A stretch of 64,000 nucleotides of DNA from Pseudomonas cerasi (lineage in GTDB: Bacteria > Pseudomonadota > Gammaproteobacteria > Pseudomonadales > Pseudomonadaceae). The notes beneath the pieces are model-generated. The model made no database searches, was not told where the DNA came from, and worked only from the letters and a program-made list of their open reading frames with translations. Each line of letters begins with the position of its first letter. The stretch's first letter is position 1. The stretch covers positions 4,931,001-4,995,000 of the forward strand of contig NZ_LT222319.1 of assembly GCF_900074915.1 (NCBI RefSeq), in the 5' to 3' direction. Made by a program: the position numbers and the translations under genes. Positions 1-9,237 of this stretch are shown in pieces.

Positions 1-1339
1 GCACGCAGAAATCATGTCCCAGCGGCGCACCAGCCTGAGCGGCGGTTGCCAGAGAAGCCGAGACACCCGGCAGAATCTCCAGCTCGACCGCATGCCAGTG
101 AGGATTATCCGACTCATGCAACGCCTCAAGCACCGCTGACGCCATGGCGAACACTCCCGGATCACCGGACGACACCACGACCACCGAACGGCCTTGAGCA
201 GCCAGCTCGAAGGCATGCCGGGCACGCTGCATTTCTTCGCGATTGTCAGTGCAGTGCAGTACCTGATCGGCACGAAACGGCCCTGCCATGCGCACGTAGG
301 TTTCATAGCCCAGCACATCATTGGCACGTGCCAGTTCGGCCTTGACCGCAGGCACCATCAGGTCTGCTGCGCCAGGGCCCAGACCAATGACTGCAACGCG
401 GCCACGCCCGCGGCCGATGCTCTGCACATCCAGCGGTTGCGCCGCGACAGCAATCGCGGTGTGGGCGTCGACGCAGAGCGGTGGCAACAGCTGCGGCACA
501 GCCTTCATGGCCATCTCGCTGGCCGCAGCGGCGCTGACGAATCGCACCGCAACGTCCAGCTCGGCGGCAGCCTTGTGCAGGTGCGGATTGGCCATCTGCT
601 CCTCGGCAGCCAACAGGCACGCCAAGGACTGCCCGGCAATACGTACCTCGCGCAGGGCCGAGCGCACTTGCTCAGCCAGTTCGTCACTGAGGTCAGTCAC
701 CGCCACCAGCACGTTACGCGGGTATATCAGCAATTCATGGGGTGACGGCTCGCGCAGGGTACTGCCAACATGAATGGCCAGCGCGGCCTGTGGATCTTCG
801 GGCAGTTGCGCCTGGGCCAGCCAAGGGGCTTCGCCCTCGATGCGTACAGGTTCGCCGGACAGCAGGTCGGAAACGAAACGCTTGCCCAGCTCCAGATCGC
901 CCAGCGCATAGCCGCTTGGCGGGTTGAGCAGACAGGTGCCGAAACGCAGCTCGCCGCTGGTGGTGATCGCCGGCGCAACGCCAAGCCCGCTGGCGATGCT
1001 GCGCGCCAGGACATTCACCCCGCCAAGGCCGCCAAGCAGCGGCACTACGGCGCTGCCGTCTTCGGCCACGGCGAGCACTGGCGGTTCGGCGCCCTTCTCC
1101 AGCAGCACGGCGGCCAGGGTGCGAATAACGATACCGGCTGCGCAAAGGGCGATGATCGGTGTGTTCTGTTGATACAGCTGGCGCAGCGTCGCGCCGAACT
1201 CGCTGTAAGTGCGGTCGGCCCCCTGCACGCGCTCGGCCAGGCCATGAATCAGCGCATCGGGAAACAGCTGTTGAATGCGCCGCGCGGTGGCAAGGCTGCC
1301 ATTGCCGAGAATGACGATGGCCGGGGTCATGGAGGTCAT
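1..1339 (-). CDS. cobJ: CbiG-CobJ fusion, precorrin-3B C17-methyltransferase (partial)
   Basis: The frame runs from ATG at 1339 without a stop to the left window edge, so about 446 codons are visible and the C-terminus is missing. The first 310 or so residues resemble CbiG/CobE. From about residue 314 a tetrapyrrole methylase begins with a VIGLGPG motif and later a GDPGVFAMAS segment, which is the CobJ domain using SAM to methylate C17 during ring contraction. CbiG-CobJ fusions are known in pseudomonads. The start codon overlaps the cobI stop by one base (TGATG), so the genes are translationally coupled at the end of a cobG-H-I-J run. A second ATG lies at 1330. Confidence 0.88.
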   Translation of the reverse strand, partial: MTSMTPAIVILGNGSLATARRIQQLFPDALIHGLAERVQGADRTYSEFGATLRQLYQQNTPIIALCAAGIVIRTLAAVLLEKGAEPPVLAVAEDGSAVVPLLGGLGGVNVLARSIASGLGVAPAITTSGELRFGTCLLNPPSGYALGDLELGKRFVSDLLSGEPVRIEGEAPWLAQAQLPEDPQAALAIHVGSTLREPSPHELLIYPRNVLVAVTDLSDELAEQVRSALREVRIAGQSLACLLAAEEQMANPHLHKAAAELDVAVRFVSAAAASEMAMKAVPQLLPPLCVDAHTAIAVAAQPLDVQSIGRGRGRVAVIGLGPGAADLMVPAVKAELARANDVLGYETYVRMAGPFRADQVLHCTDNREEMQRARHAFELAAQGRSVVVVSSGDPGVFAMASAVLEALHESDNPHWHAVELEILPGVSASLATAAQAGAPLGHDFCV

Positions 1340-2073
1340 CAGCCTTGCCACCTGTCGCCAGGGACGATAATCAGCGAAAAATACGGCGAAGACATCGGGT
1401 CGACCTGGTCCAGCGGGACGATTTTCTGGTTGCTCATCGTGGCGCGCTCGACATACAGCGCGCGCCCGGCCATCCCCAGCTCGGTCAGTACCTCGCGAAC
1501 CTTGTGGAAGTTGCGCCCCAGTTTCATGATCACCGCCGCGTCGGCGTCGGCCAGCTTGCGTTTCAGGTCGTCGTGGGACAGCACACCGGACAGCACTGAC
1601 AGGCTCTGGTTGCGATACACCAGCGGCGCGCCCAGCACCGAAGCGCCACCGAGCATCGAGCACACACCCGGGATCACTTCGGCCTCGTAGCGCTCGGCCA
1701 GACGATCGTGCAGGTACATGTAGGAGCCATAGAAAAACGGATCGCCTTCGCAGATCACCGCCACGTCACGTCCGGCGTCCAGGTGCGCGGCAATGTGCCG
1801 GCTGGATTCGTCGTAGAAGTCGCTGATGAGCTTTTCGTAGGACAGTGTCGGCGGCAATGCCTCAGTGGTCACCGGGTAGACCAGCGGCATCAGGGTCTGA
1901 ACGTCCTGCAGATGCGCTTCGATGATGCCGAATGCGTTGCCCTTTTTGCCCTTGGCCACGAAATACGCCACCACCGGCGACTCCCGCAGCAGACGCAGGG
2001 CTTTGACAGTGATCAGCTCCGGGTCGCCGGGACCTACGCCCAGGCCAATCAATCGACCGCGTGCCTGCATCAT
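1339..2073 (-). CDS. cobI: precorrin-2 C20-methyltransferase
   Basis: This 244-residue cytoplasmic tetrapyrrole methylase uses SAM to methylate C20 of precorrin-2, the first dedicated corrin-branch step. The N-terminus carries the family glycine loop GVGPGDPELIT near residue 12, and the GDPFFYGSYMYL segment lies in the middle, both typical of CobI/CbiL. Length is normal for the family. It overlaps cobH by four bases upstream and shares one base with cobJ downstream, so it is the third gene of a tight minus-strand operon. Confidence 0.93.
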   Translation of the reverse strand: MMQARGRLIGLGVGPGDPELITVKALRLLRESPVVAYFVAKGKKGNAFGIIEAHLQDVQTLMPLVYPVTTEALPPTLSYEKLISDFYDESSRHIAAHLDAGRDVAVICEGDPFFYGSYMYLHDRLAERYEAEVIPGVCSMLGGASVLGAPLVYRNQSLSVLSGVLSHDDLKRKLADADAAVIMKLGRNFHKVREVLTELGMAGRALYVERATMSNQKIVPLDQVDPMSSPYFSLIIVPGDRWQG

Positions 2074-2696
2074 TCGATCTCCGTGGCCAGTGCGTTGACT
2101 GCGGCCACGGCCATGGCGCTGCCGCCACGGCGGCCCTGCATGATCACGAACGGCACACCGCGGCTATCGGCGGCAAGCATCGCCTTGGACTCGGCGGCGC
2201 CGACAAAGCCGACCGGAAAGCCGAGAATCAGTGCAGGCTTCGGCGCACCGGCATCGAGCATTTCCAACAGATAGAACAGCGCGGTCGGCGCGTTGCCGAT
2301 GACCACCACGCTGCCTTCCAGGTGCGGACGCCACAGCTCAAGCGCCACCGCAGAACGCGTATTGCCCAGCTCCAGGGCCATTTCCCGCACGCCTTCATCA
2401 TGCAAGGTGCAGATGATCGGATTATTGGCGGGCAGACGGGTGCGAGTGATGCCTTCGGAGACCATGCGCGCATCGCACAGGATCGGCGCTCCGGCGGCCA
2501 GAGCGTTGCGCCCGGCAGTACCGGCACCCGGCGAGAAGCGCAGGTCTTCGATGACTTCGACCATCCCACAGGCATGGATCACGCGCACGGCGAGTTTTTC
2601 CAGGTCGGCAGGGATCGTGTCAAGACGCGCTTCGGCGCGAATGATCGAGAAAGAGTTGCGATATATCTCCTGACCATCGCGGATGTAATCAATCAT
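2070..2696 (-). CDS. cobH: precorrin-8X methylmutase
   Basis: This 208-residue enzyme moves the C11 methyl group to C12 of precorrin-8X, giving hydrogenobyrinate. The segment VIHACGMVE, near residue 40, holds the histidine known to be catalytic in CobH. GAPILCDARMV and the C-terminal GFPVGFVGAAESK are also family signatures. Full length. It overlaps cobG by eight bases and cobI by four, indicating coupled translation. Confidence 0.94.
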   Translation of the reverse strand: MIDYIRDGQEIYRNSFSIIRAEARLDTIPADLEKLAVRVIHACGMVEVIEDLRFSPGAGTAGRNALAAGAPILCDARMVSEGITRTRLPANNPIICTLHDEGVREMALELGNTRSAVALELWRPHLEGSVVVIGNAPTALFYLLEMLDAGAPKPALILGFPVGFVGAAESKAMLAADSRGVPFVIMQGRRGGSAMAVAAVNALATEIE

Positions 2697-4032
2697 GCAT
2701 GTTGCTCCGTGAGCCAGCGTTCAACTGCGCGCCGACTGCTTCAATAGTAAGGTTGCGCGCGCGCAGCACGCCGAAACCGGCATGCGCTGCATCGCGAAAA
2801 TAAAGATCGTAACGGCCCGGCGCGACAGCCAGCAAGGTTACTGGCGCTACGTGAGCGGCAGCGCAGGAACGCGTGCAACCGCTCAAGTGCAAAGCCTGGC
2901 CGGTAGCCAGCCCGGCAGCCAGTTGCAGGGCGTCGGACTTGGTATCGGCCAGCCCCTTGGCGCACCCGGCAGAACCGGTACAGGCGAGCATCTGCGCCAG
3001 TGGTTGCTCGGCCGCCGCGACGAATCCCGATGCCTGCAACGCGTCCAGCACCGCCGCGGCGCGCTCGACCGGCACGTTCGGCAACAACAGGCTTTGCCAG
3101 GGCGTCAGGCGCAGCGTGCCGTCGCCCTGATCCGCCGCCAGTTGCGCCACACTGGAAAGCATCGCCGCATCGAGACGCCCCAACGGTACTGCAGCGCCCA
3201 CCGCCACCCGATTCGGCTGGGCCTGTGGATAAACACCAATGTGGCGAATGCCTTGAATGGCCGGACGCTGCCAATCGGTGATCGCCTTATCGGTCCGCAC
3301 TGTGCAGCCGGACCGGGTCGACAGCTCGCGCAGCATATCGTCGGTCGAAACCTCGGCCAGCAGGTGTCGCATCCGGGTGTGCTCGGGACGGGCAAGGTCG
3401 AGAAACAGCTCCAGCAGTGCGACAACCAGCGTCTTCCCCTCGGCCACAGGGACAGCGGCCAGCGGTCGGTCATGGGCCGGGCAGCCGGCCAGCCCGAACG
3501 CCAGCAACACTTCGCCATCGACTTTCAGCGCCGACAGCCACACGTCATGCGGGTGTTCGAGCATGACCAGCGTTTCACCAGCGTCCAGCGACAAGGCAAA
3601 CTTGGGGGACAGCTCATGAAAACGCGGATGATGTTCCAGCGCGTCGAGAATCTGCGCCGCCAGCGGCCGGGCATCGAAGAGCATCTGCGGGTCCAGGCCG
3701 GCCGTCGGGCTGAGCATCAGGTTGCGCACATCGTCGCTGGCCGGGTTGGCGGGGCCGAGCCCTGCCGCCATCAAGGCGCCGATCAACCCGTCGTGATTGG
3801 CACCAATGCCGCGAATCTGCAAATTGGCGCGGTTGGTGGCTTCGATAACACCCTGTGCATACGTGCTCGCGGCCTCGGCAACGGCCATGGCCTGCGCACG
3901 GGTGATCACCCCGCCCGCCAGCTTGATCCGGCAGATCCCGCCGTCCAGTGCCGGGACGATACGCAGCAACCCCGGGCAGGCCGAGGGGCGTAGCGTTGCA
4001 GAGGATGTGCGAGCGGACTGCTGCTCGTTCAA
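2689..4032 (-). CDS. cobG: precorrin-3B synthase
   Basis: This 447-residue enzyme belongs to the nitrite/sulfite reductase ferredoxin-like superfamily. It uses O2 to hydroxylate C20 and form the gamma-lactone of precorrin-3B, which marks the aerobic cobalamin route. The C-terminal third carries an Fe-S cysteine pattern: CTGSAGC, then GCTRSC about 30 residues on. It is first in the minus-strand cobGHIJ operon and is divergent from cobL across a 135-bp spacer. Confidence 0.92.
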   Translation of the reverse strand: MNEQQSARTSSATLRPSACPGLLRIVPALDGGICRIKLAGGVITRAQAMAVAEAASTYAQGVIEATNRANLQIRGIGANHDGLIGALMAAGLGPANPASDDVRNLMLSPTAGLDPQMLFDARPLAAQILDALEHHPRFHELSPKFALSLDAGETLVMLEHPHDVWLSALKVDGEVLLAFGLAGCPAHDRPLAAVPVAEGKTLVVALLELFLDLARPEHTRMRHLLAEVSTDDMLRELSTRSGCTVRTDKAITDWQRPAIQGIRHIGVYPQAQPNRVAVGAAVPLGRLDAAMLSSVAQLAADQGDGTLRLTPWQSLLLPNVPVERAAAVLDALQASGFVAAAEQPLAQMLACTGSAGCAKGLADTKSDALQLAAGLATGQALHLSGCTRSCAAAHVAPVTLLAVAPGRYDLYFRDAAHAGFGVLRARNLTIEAVGAQLNAGSRSNMHD

Positions 4033-4104
4033 TGGGTCACCCGATGTGAACTGGCTGGAAACGGACGTTGATTAGAGCACTTGTACCCCGTCGGGCGCGG
4101 TATT

Positions 4105-4127
4105 ATGCCTGCTTTGTCCGCAGGCAT
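4105..4127. promoter_or_regulatory. 8-bp hairpin in the cobG/cobL divergent spacer
   Basis: ATGCCTGC and GCAGGCAT form a perfect inverted repeat around a 7-nt loop, 40 nt upstream of the cobL ATG. It has no T tract, so it is more likely an operator or 5-prime UTR hairpin than a terminator. The regulator is unknown. No cobalamin riboswitch B12 box was recognised here. Confidence 0.35.
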
Positions 4128-4167
4128 GAAAAGGCGCTCTGTCGGAAGTTCGGATTGAGGTAAGTAC

Positions 4168-5370
4168 ATGTCACCGTGGCTGACAGTCGTGGGAATCGGA
4201 GAAGACGGTTACAAAGGGCTCGGCAAGAACGCCAGACACGCTCTGCTGCAAGCTGATCAGGTGTTCGGCGGCCCGCGTCAGCTGGCGTTACTGCCGCCGT
4301 GCATTCGCGCCGAACGACGTGCGTGGCCGAGTCCTTTCTCGTTGAACCCGGTGCTCGAGCAGCGGGGTGCCGAGATCTGCGTGCTGGCCAGTGGCGACCC
4401 GATGATATTCGGCGTCGGCGCCAGTCTTGCACGCGTGGTCAGCATTGACGAAATGCGCATTCTGCCCGCGCCCTCCTCTTACTCTCTGGCCGCCGCCCGC
4501 CTCGGCTGGCCGCTGCAGGACGTCGTCACCCTGTCGGTGGTTGCCCGGCCGGCGGCCGCGCTGAACGCACACGTCCACCATGGCATGCGTCTGCTGGTGT
4601 TGAGTAACGACGGCAGCAGCCCCGCCCTGATTGCCGGTTTGTTGCGCGAACGCGGCTTTGGTCCAAGCCGCATGACCGTCCTGGAGCATCTGGGTGGCGA
4701 AGCCGAGCGGCGCGTCGAAGGACTGGCCAGCGAGTGGGGCAACCCCGAGATCGCCGCGCTGAACCTGGTTGCCATCGACTGTCGTGCCGACGCCAGCGCC
4801 ATCCGTCTGAGCCCCATTTCAGGTTTGCCGGACAGCGCGTTCGAACATGACGGCCAGCTTACCAAGCGCGACGTGCGCGCCATCACCCTCGCCCGCCTTG
4901 CACCGCTGCCGGGCGAACTGTTGTGGGATGTCGGCGCGGGTTGCGGCTCCATCGGCATCGAATGGATGCGCGCGCACCCGACCTGCAGGGCGATGGCTAT
5001 CGAAGCCGATGAAGGCCGCCAGCAACTGATCGAATTCAACCGCGACGCACTCGGCGTGCCCGGCCTGCAATTGGTGCGGGGCAGCGCGCCCCAGGCCCTA
5101 AGCGGTCTGGAACGCCCGGATGCGATCTTCATCGGCGGTGGCGTGACGCGTGTCGGCGTGCTGGAAACCTGCTGGGAACAACTGCGTCCGGGCGGCCGAC
5201 TGGTCGCCAATGCGGTCACCCTGCAAAGCGAAACGGCCTTGATGGCCTGGCGCGAACGGCATGGCGGCGAGCTGACCCGTATCCACGTCGCCCATGCACA
5301 ACCCCTTGGCGAATTCGACACGTGGCGTCAGGCGTTGCCTATCACCCTGCTGGACGTAGTCAAACCCTGA
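4168..5370 (+). CDS. cobL: precorrin-6Y C5,15-methyltransferase (decarboxylating)
   Basis: This 400-residue CbiE-CbiT fusion methylates C5 and C15 of precorrin-6Y and decarboxylates the acetate side chain at C12. The N-terminal half is a tetrapyrrole methylase (CbiE). The C-terminal half is a class I SAM fold with the motif WDVGAGCGSIGIEW at about residue 253 (CbiT). A GAGGT ribosome-binding site precedes the ATG. The gene opens the plus-strand block cobL-cbiD-cobK, and its stop shares one base with the cbiD start. Confidence 0.93.
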   Translation: MSPWLTVVGIGEDGYKGLGKNARHALLQADQVFGGPRQLALLPPCIRAERRAWPSPFSLNPVLEQRGAEICVLASGDPMIFGVGASLARVVSIDEMRILPAPSSYSLAAARLGWPLQDVVTLSVVARPAAALNAHVHHGMRLLVLSNDGSSPALIAGLLRERGFGPSRMTVLEHLGGEAERRVEGLASEWGNPEIAALNLVAIDCRADASAIRLSPISGLPDSAFEHDGQLTKRDVRAITLARLAPLPGELLWDVGAGCGSIGIEWMRAHPTCRAMAIEADEGRQQLIEFNRDALGVPGLQLVRGSAPQALSGLERPDAIFIGGGVTRVGVLETCWEQLRPGGRLVANAVTLQSETALMAWRERHGGELTRIHVAHAQPLGEFDTWRQALPITLLDVVKP

Positions 5371-6482
5371 TGCGCGAAGAAACCGCCGAACAGCCTGCGC
5401 CACTGCGCAGTGGCCTGACCACTGGCAGCTGTGCGACCGCAACCAGCCTCGCAGCGGCGCGGCTGTTGCTCTACGGGCAGATCAGCGATGCGGTGGACAT
5501 CGTTCTGCCCAAGGGTAAACAGGTACAGATGCGCCTGGAATTCTGCCGGCTTGTGGATGACTTCGCGGAAGCTGCAACGCTCAAGGATGCAGGCGACGAT
5601 CCAGATGTCACCCACGGCGCCCTGGTATTTGCCCGCGTCAGGTTACAGGCGGCAGCAGGCGTGCGCTTCGTGGCGGGTGCAGGTGTCGGCACCGTGACCC
5701 GCCCCGGGCTGGTGCTGGCAGTCGGTGAGCCGGCCATCAACCCGGTGCCCCGGCGCATGATGACCGAGCATCTGCTTCGGCTGGCCGAAGAACAAGGCTA
5801 CAGCGGCGGATTCGAAGTCACGATCGGCGTCGAGGGCGGCGAGGCGCTGGCGCTCAAGACCATGAACCCGCGCTTGGGCATTCTCGGCGGACTGTCGATT
5901 CTCGGCACCAGCGGGATTGTCCGGCCGTTCTCCTGCGCGGCCTATATCGCCTCGATCCATCAGGGCATCGACGTCGCCACCACCAACGGCTATCGGCATA
6001 TCGCCGCCTGCACCGGCAATGCCAGCGAAGACACCATGCGCCGCGTCTATAAAATCCCCGATATCGCCCTGATCGAGATGGGCGACTTTGTCGGTGCGGT
6101 GCTCAAGCACTTGCGCAAGGTGCCTGTGGATAAGTTGAGCGTGTGCGGAGGCTTCGGCAAGATCAGCAAGCTGGCCGCCGGCCATATGGACCTGCACAGC
6201 CGCCATTCCAGCATCGACCTGCCGCAACTGGCGCACTGGGCTGCGCAGGTCGGCGCGGATGCAGGCCTGCAACAACGGATCCTTGAAGCCAACACCAGTC
6301 AGCAAGCGCTGGCGATGAGCGCTGCGGCAGGTGTGCCACTGGGTGACGAAGTGTGTCGCCACGCGCTGAGTTTCGCGCGCAGCATCGTGCCTGCGAGCGT
6401 TCAGGTGGAGGTTTTCGCCATTGACCGTCAGGGCGGACTGGTGGGTCAGGCTGGCGTTGATTTACAGAGAGAAGCGACATGA
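5370..6482 (+). CDS. cbiD: cobalt-precorrin-5B C1-methyltransferase
   Basis: This 370-residue CbiD protein methylates C1 of the contracted corrin intermediate. The signature GLTTGSCATA lies at residues 14-23, followed by later conserved segments such as GNASEDT. The start is the ATG overlapping the cobL stop (TGATG); longer in-frame starts would lie inside cobL. CbiD comes from the anaerobic route, yet it sits among aerobic-type genes (cobG, cobK). No CobF is seen in this window, so CbiD probably does the C1 methylation. It overlaps cobK by four bases. Confidence 0.92.
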   Translation: MREETAEQPAPLRSGLTTGSCATATSLAAARLLLYGQISDAVDIVLPKGKQVQMRLEFCRLVDDFAEAATLKDAGDDPDVTHGALVFARVRLQAAAGVRFVAGAGVGTVTRPGLVLAVGEPAINPVPRRMMTEHLLRLAEEQGYSGGFEVTIGVEGGEALALKTMNPRLGILGGLSILGTSGIVRPFSCAAYIASIHQGIDVATTNGYRHIAACTGNASEDTMRRVYKIPDIALIEMGDFVGAVLKHLRKVPVDKLSVCGGFGKISKLAAGHMDLHSRHSSIDLPQLAHWAAQVGADAGLQQRILEANTSQQALAMSAAAGVPLGDEVCRHALSFARSIVPASVQVEVFAIDRQGGLVGQAGVDLQREAT

Positions 6483-7198
6483 AACGCATCCTGCTGCTGG
6501 GCGGCATTACCGAGGCCTTGGCGATTGCGCGGAAGCTCGGGCCTGAGCACATCTACAGTCTCGCGGGCGTGGGCCGGGTGCCGTCTGACCTGGCCTGCCA
6601 ATTGAAGGTCGGCGGTTATGGCGGCGCCGAGGGGATGGCGCAGTACATGGGCGAACAGGGCGTCGACTTGCTGCTGGACGCCACCCACCCGTACGCCGCA
6701 CAGATCAGCCACAACGCGGCGCGAGCGGCCAGGCTGGCCGGCATTCCCTGCTGGGCCTTGCGCCGCACCGCGTGGCAGGCAGGTCCAGAGGACGACTGGC
6801 GCGAAGTGGCTGACTGGTCAGAACTGGCCACTGCCCTGCTCCCGTTCAAGCGCCCGTTGTTCACGCTGGGTCGCGAGCCCTTGCAGCACCTGAACGAAAT
6901 CCCGCCACACCAGTTCTGGACACTCCGGGCACTGGACGACTACCCCGGCAACCAACGCTGCGAAGTGATCGGCGCACGTGGCCCGTTCATGCTGGAAGAC
7001 GAGCGCCAGTTGTTCGAACAACGCCGCATCGACGTACTGATCAGCAAAAACAGCGGCAGCAGTTCCACCGAACCCAAGCTCGACATCGCCCGCGAACGCG
7101 GCCTGCCCGTCCTGATCCTCAAACGCCCGCAGTTGCCTGACGCTGATAGGCTGTTCTGGGGTGTGGATGCAGTGCTGGAGGCGTTGGGTCTGGATTGA
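6479..7198 (+). CDS. cobK: precorrin-6A reductase
   Basis: This 239-residue NAD(P)H-dependent enzyme reduces precorrin-6A to precorrin-6Y, the substrate of the CobL encoded two genes upstream. The N-terminus (LLLGGITEALAIA) is a Rossmann-like start. DATHPYA near residue 67 and ISKNSGSSS near residue 185 are family signatures. The start overlaps the cbiD stop by four bases. It is the last gene of the block, with the REPIN array beginning 32 bp downstream. Confidence 0.92.
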   Translation: MKRILLLGGITEALAIARKLGPEHIYSLAGVGRVPSDLACQLKVGGYGGAEGMAQYMGEQGVDLLLDATHPYAAQISHNAARAARLAGIPCWALRRTAWQAGPEDDWREVADWSELATALLPFKRPLFTLGREPLQHLNEIPPHQFWTLRALDDYPGNQRCEVIGARGPFMLEDERQLFEQRRIDVLISKNSGSSSTEPKLDIARERGLPVLILKRPQLPDADRLFWGVDAVLEALGLD

Positions 7199-7230
7199 TG
7201 AGCCGTCTTTAGTCCTCACTGAATGGAGCC

Positions 7231-8010
7231 GTGGGAGTGAGCTTGCTCACGAAGAGGCCGGTGCAGCCGCTGGAAATCTGTGATCCGTTAATACGCCTTC
7301 GCGAGCAAGCTCGCTCCCACAGGATAAGTGATGCTGCAGAACACATCTCGGTCCCGTGGGAGTGAGCTTGCTCAAGAAGAGGCCGGTGCAGCCGCTGGAA
7401 ATCTGTGATCCGTTACTACGCCTTCGTGAGCAAGCTCGCTCCCACAGGATCAGCGATGCTGCAGAACACACCTCGGCCCCGTGGGAGTGAGCTTGCTCAC
7501 GAAGAGGCCGGTGCAGCCGCTGAAAATCTGCTGATCCGTTAATACGCCTTCGCGAGCAAGCTCGCTCCCACAGGATCAGCGATGCTGCAGAACACACCTC
7601 GGCCCCGTGGGAGTGAGCTTGCTCACGAAGAGGTCGGGGCAGCCACTGGAAATCTGTGATCCGTTAATACGCCTTCGCGAGCAAGCTCGCTCCCACAGGA
7701 TCAGCGATGCTGCAGAACACACCTCGGACCCGTGGGAGTGAGCTTGCTCACGAAGAGGTCGGTGCAGCCGCTGAAAATCTGTTGATCTGTTAACAGGCCT
7801 TCGCGAGCAAGCTCGCTCCCACAGGATCAGTGATGCTGCAGAACACACCCCGGACCCGTGGAGTGAGCTTGCTCACGAAGAGGTCGGGGCAGCCGCTGGA
7901 AATCTGTGATCCGTTAATACGCCTTCGCGAGCAAGCTCGCTCCCACAGGATCAGCGATGCTGCAGAACACACCTCGGACCCGTGGGAGTGAGCTTGCTCA
8001 CGAAGAGGCC
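7231..8010. repeat. tandem REPIN array, six units of about 125 bp plus a partial seventh
   Basis: Units start at 7231, 7356, 7481, 7607, 7732 and 7858, with a half unit at 7982, giving a period of 124-126 bp. Each has a left REP (GTGGGAGTGAGCTTGCTCAC), a variable spacer of about 45 bp and an inverted right REP (GCGAGCAAGCTCGCTCCCAC). A conserved linker follows, containing GATGCTGCAGAACACA. The paired inverted REPs are the REPIN form. Copies differ by scattered substitutions and small indels. The array lies between cobK and the RAYT gene and ends with a single REP just past the RAYT stop. Confidence 0.95.
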
Positions 8011-8016
8011 GGTTTT

Positions 8017-8475
8017 TCACAACCAGATTGCGTCCCATAGGGGATAATCGCGCACGCTTTTGACTAGGTTGGCTCGAACCGGATTGGCCACAATATAACG
8101 GGCAAAACCCAAAAGGCTTTCTTCAGTGCGGATGCTGACGTCGTGGAATCCGCTTTGCCAAAAAGGTCCACTGCAGCCTCTGGCTCTGTTTATGGCGATC
8201 GCGCTTTTCGATTTCACGCGCTGCACAACTCTGGATAATGAATGACTATTCAACTGCAGCAGCCAGTGAATATGGTCGGGCATTACCACCCAGGCTAATG
8301 AATCAGCCAGTTGCTGCTCCTGAACGTGTCGAAGTTCATCAACCAGCAGACGGCCCATGCGCCAATCGGAAAAGACAGGATTTCTCTGGAATGTTTTTGC
8401 GGTGACCAAATACATTTGGCCTGCACTGGAGCATCGCCCCAAACGCAAACGATGTGACTGTGCCCTTTCATACAT
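8017..8475 (-). CDS. REP-associated tyrosine transposase (RAYT)
   Basis: This 152-residue Y1 (IS200/IS605-like) transposase is of normal RAYT length. The HUH motif is visible as MPDHIHWL near residue 85. The catalytic tyrosine is in FARYIVANPVRANLV near residue 127. RAYTs are domesticated, single-copy relatives of transposases thought to nick and spread REP/REPIN sequences. Its position beside a REPIN array supports the assignment. No disabling change is visible. The start ATG at 8475 follows a G-rich stretch. Confidence 0.88.
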   Translation of the reverse strand: MYERAQSHRLRLGRCSSAGQMYLVTAKTFQRNPVFSDWRMGRLLVDELRHVQEQQLADSLAWVVMPDHIHWLLQLNSHSLSRVVQRVKSKSAIAINRARGCSGPFWQSGFHDVSIRTEESLLGFARYIVANPVRANLVKSVRDYPLWDAIWL

Positions 8476-8616
8476 CCCGACCCCCTTATGACTGCATGCC
8501 GGGGAACGACTTTACGAAACGGGCTCACTCAGCGGTGCTCAAAGGTTTACCCAGGTGTTTCGGATTTCCATTTGAGCTACCTTTCACCCCTTCATTGAAT
8601 CCTGCGGAGCCCCCCC

Positions 8617-9078
8617 ATGCTCAAAAAAGCACTGCTGCTGGCCGCACTGCTGCTGCCAGCCAGCCTCGTCCACGTCCATGAGTACAAGGCAGGGCTGTTG
8701 CTGATTGGCCATCCGTGGTCAATGGAGCTACCGCCCAACGCACCGACGGTGGCAGCGTATTTCACTATCGAGAACAAGGGTGACAGCGCCGACCGTTTGA
8801 TTAGCGTCGACACACCCATCGCCGGGCAGGCGCAGTTGCATGAGCATGTACATGTCGACGGGCTGATGAAGATGCAGCACGTTCAGGCGGTCGACATACC
8901 GGCTGGCGCGAAGGTGGCTTTCGCCCCCATGGCCTGGCACGTGATGCTGCTGGACATCAAGGACCGCTCGAAGCTGGTGGTCGGCCAACGCTTCCCGATG
9001 ACCCTGCATTTTGAAAAGGCGGGGGATGTCGAGGTGCAGGTCGTGGTACAAAAACAGGCTTCAGAACACCAGCACTGA
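8617..9078 (+). CDS. PCu(A)C-family periplasmic copper chaperone
   Basis: This 153-residue protein has an N-terminal signal peptide (about residues 1-20) and one PCu(A)C (DUF461) domain. This family carries Cu(I) in the periplasm, often towards the CuA site of cytochrome c oxidase. The metal-site pattern is present: LHEHVH, then GLMKM eight residues later, and WHVML further on. The tail (EHQH) is histidine-containing. It stands alone, with a GCGGAG-type ribosome-binding site just upstream. Confidence 0.85.
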   Translation: MLKKALLLAALLLPASLVHVHEYKAGLLLIGHPWSMELPPNAPTVAAYFTIENKGDSADRLISVDTPIAGQAQLHEHVHVDGLMKMQHVQAVDIPAGAKVAFAPMAWHVMLLDIKDRSKLVVGQRFPMTLHFEKAGDVEVQVVVQKQASEHQH

Positions 9079-9237
9079 GTAACTCTCAACGAGCAGGGCC
9101 GGGAGCTGAATGCCTTCATCGATCCTATCGCGGTGGTATCCCTGACACCCAGGACCGATGCTGGTTGTCCGGGCGCTTGATCGAATAGTGCTTTCGCGCT
9201 TTGCCAAAACAGCGACAACAGCTTAGATTGCTCTCTG

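Noticed and set aside
4033..4167. Cobalamin riboswitch between cobG and cobL
   Set aside because: The spacer is too short and lacks a B12 box; only a simple hairpin is present.
7231..8010. Possible CRISPR array
   Set aside because: Units are about 125 bp, the spacers are nearly identical, and paired inverted REP arms are present. There are no cas genes, so it is a REPIN array.
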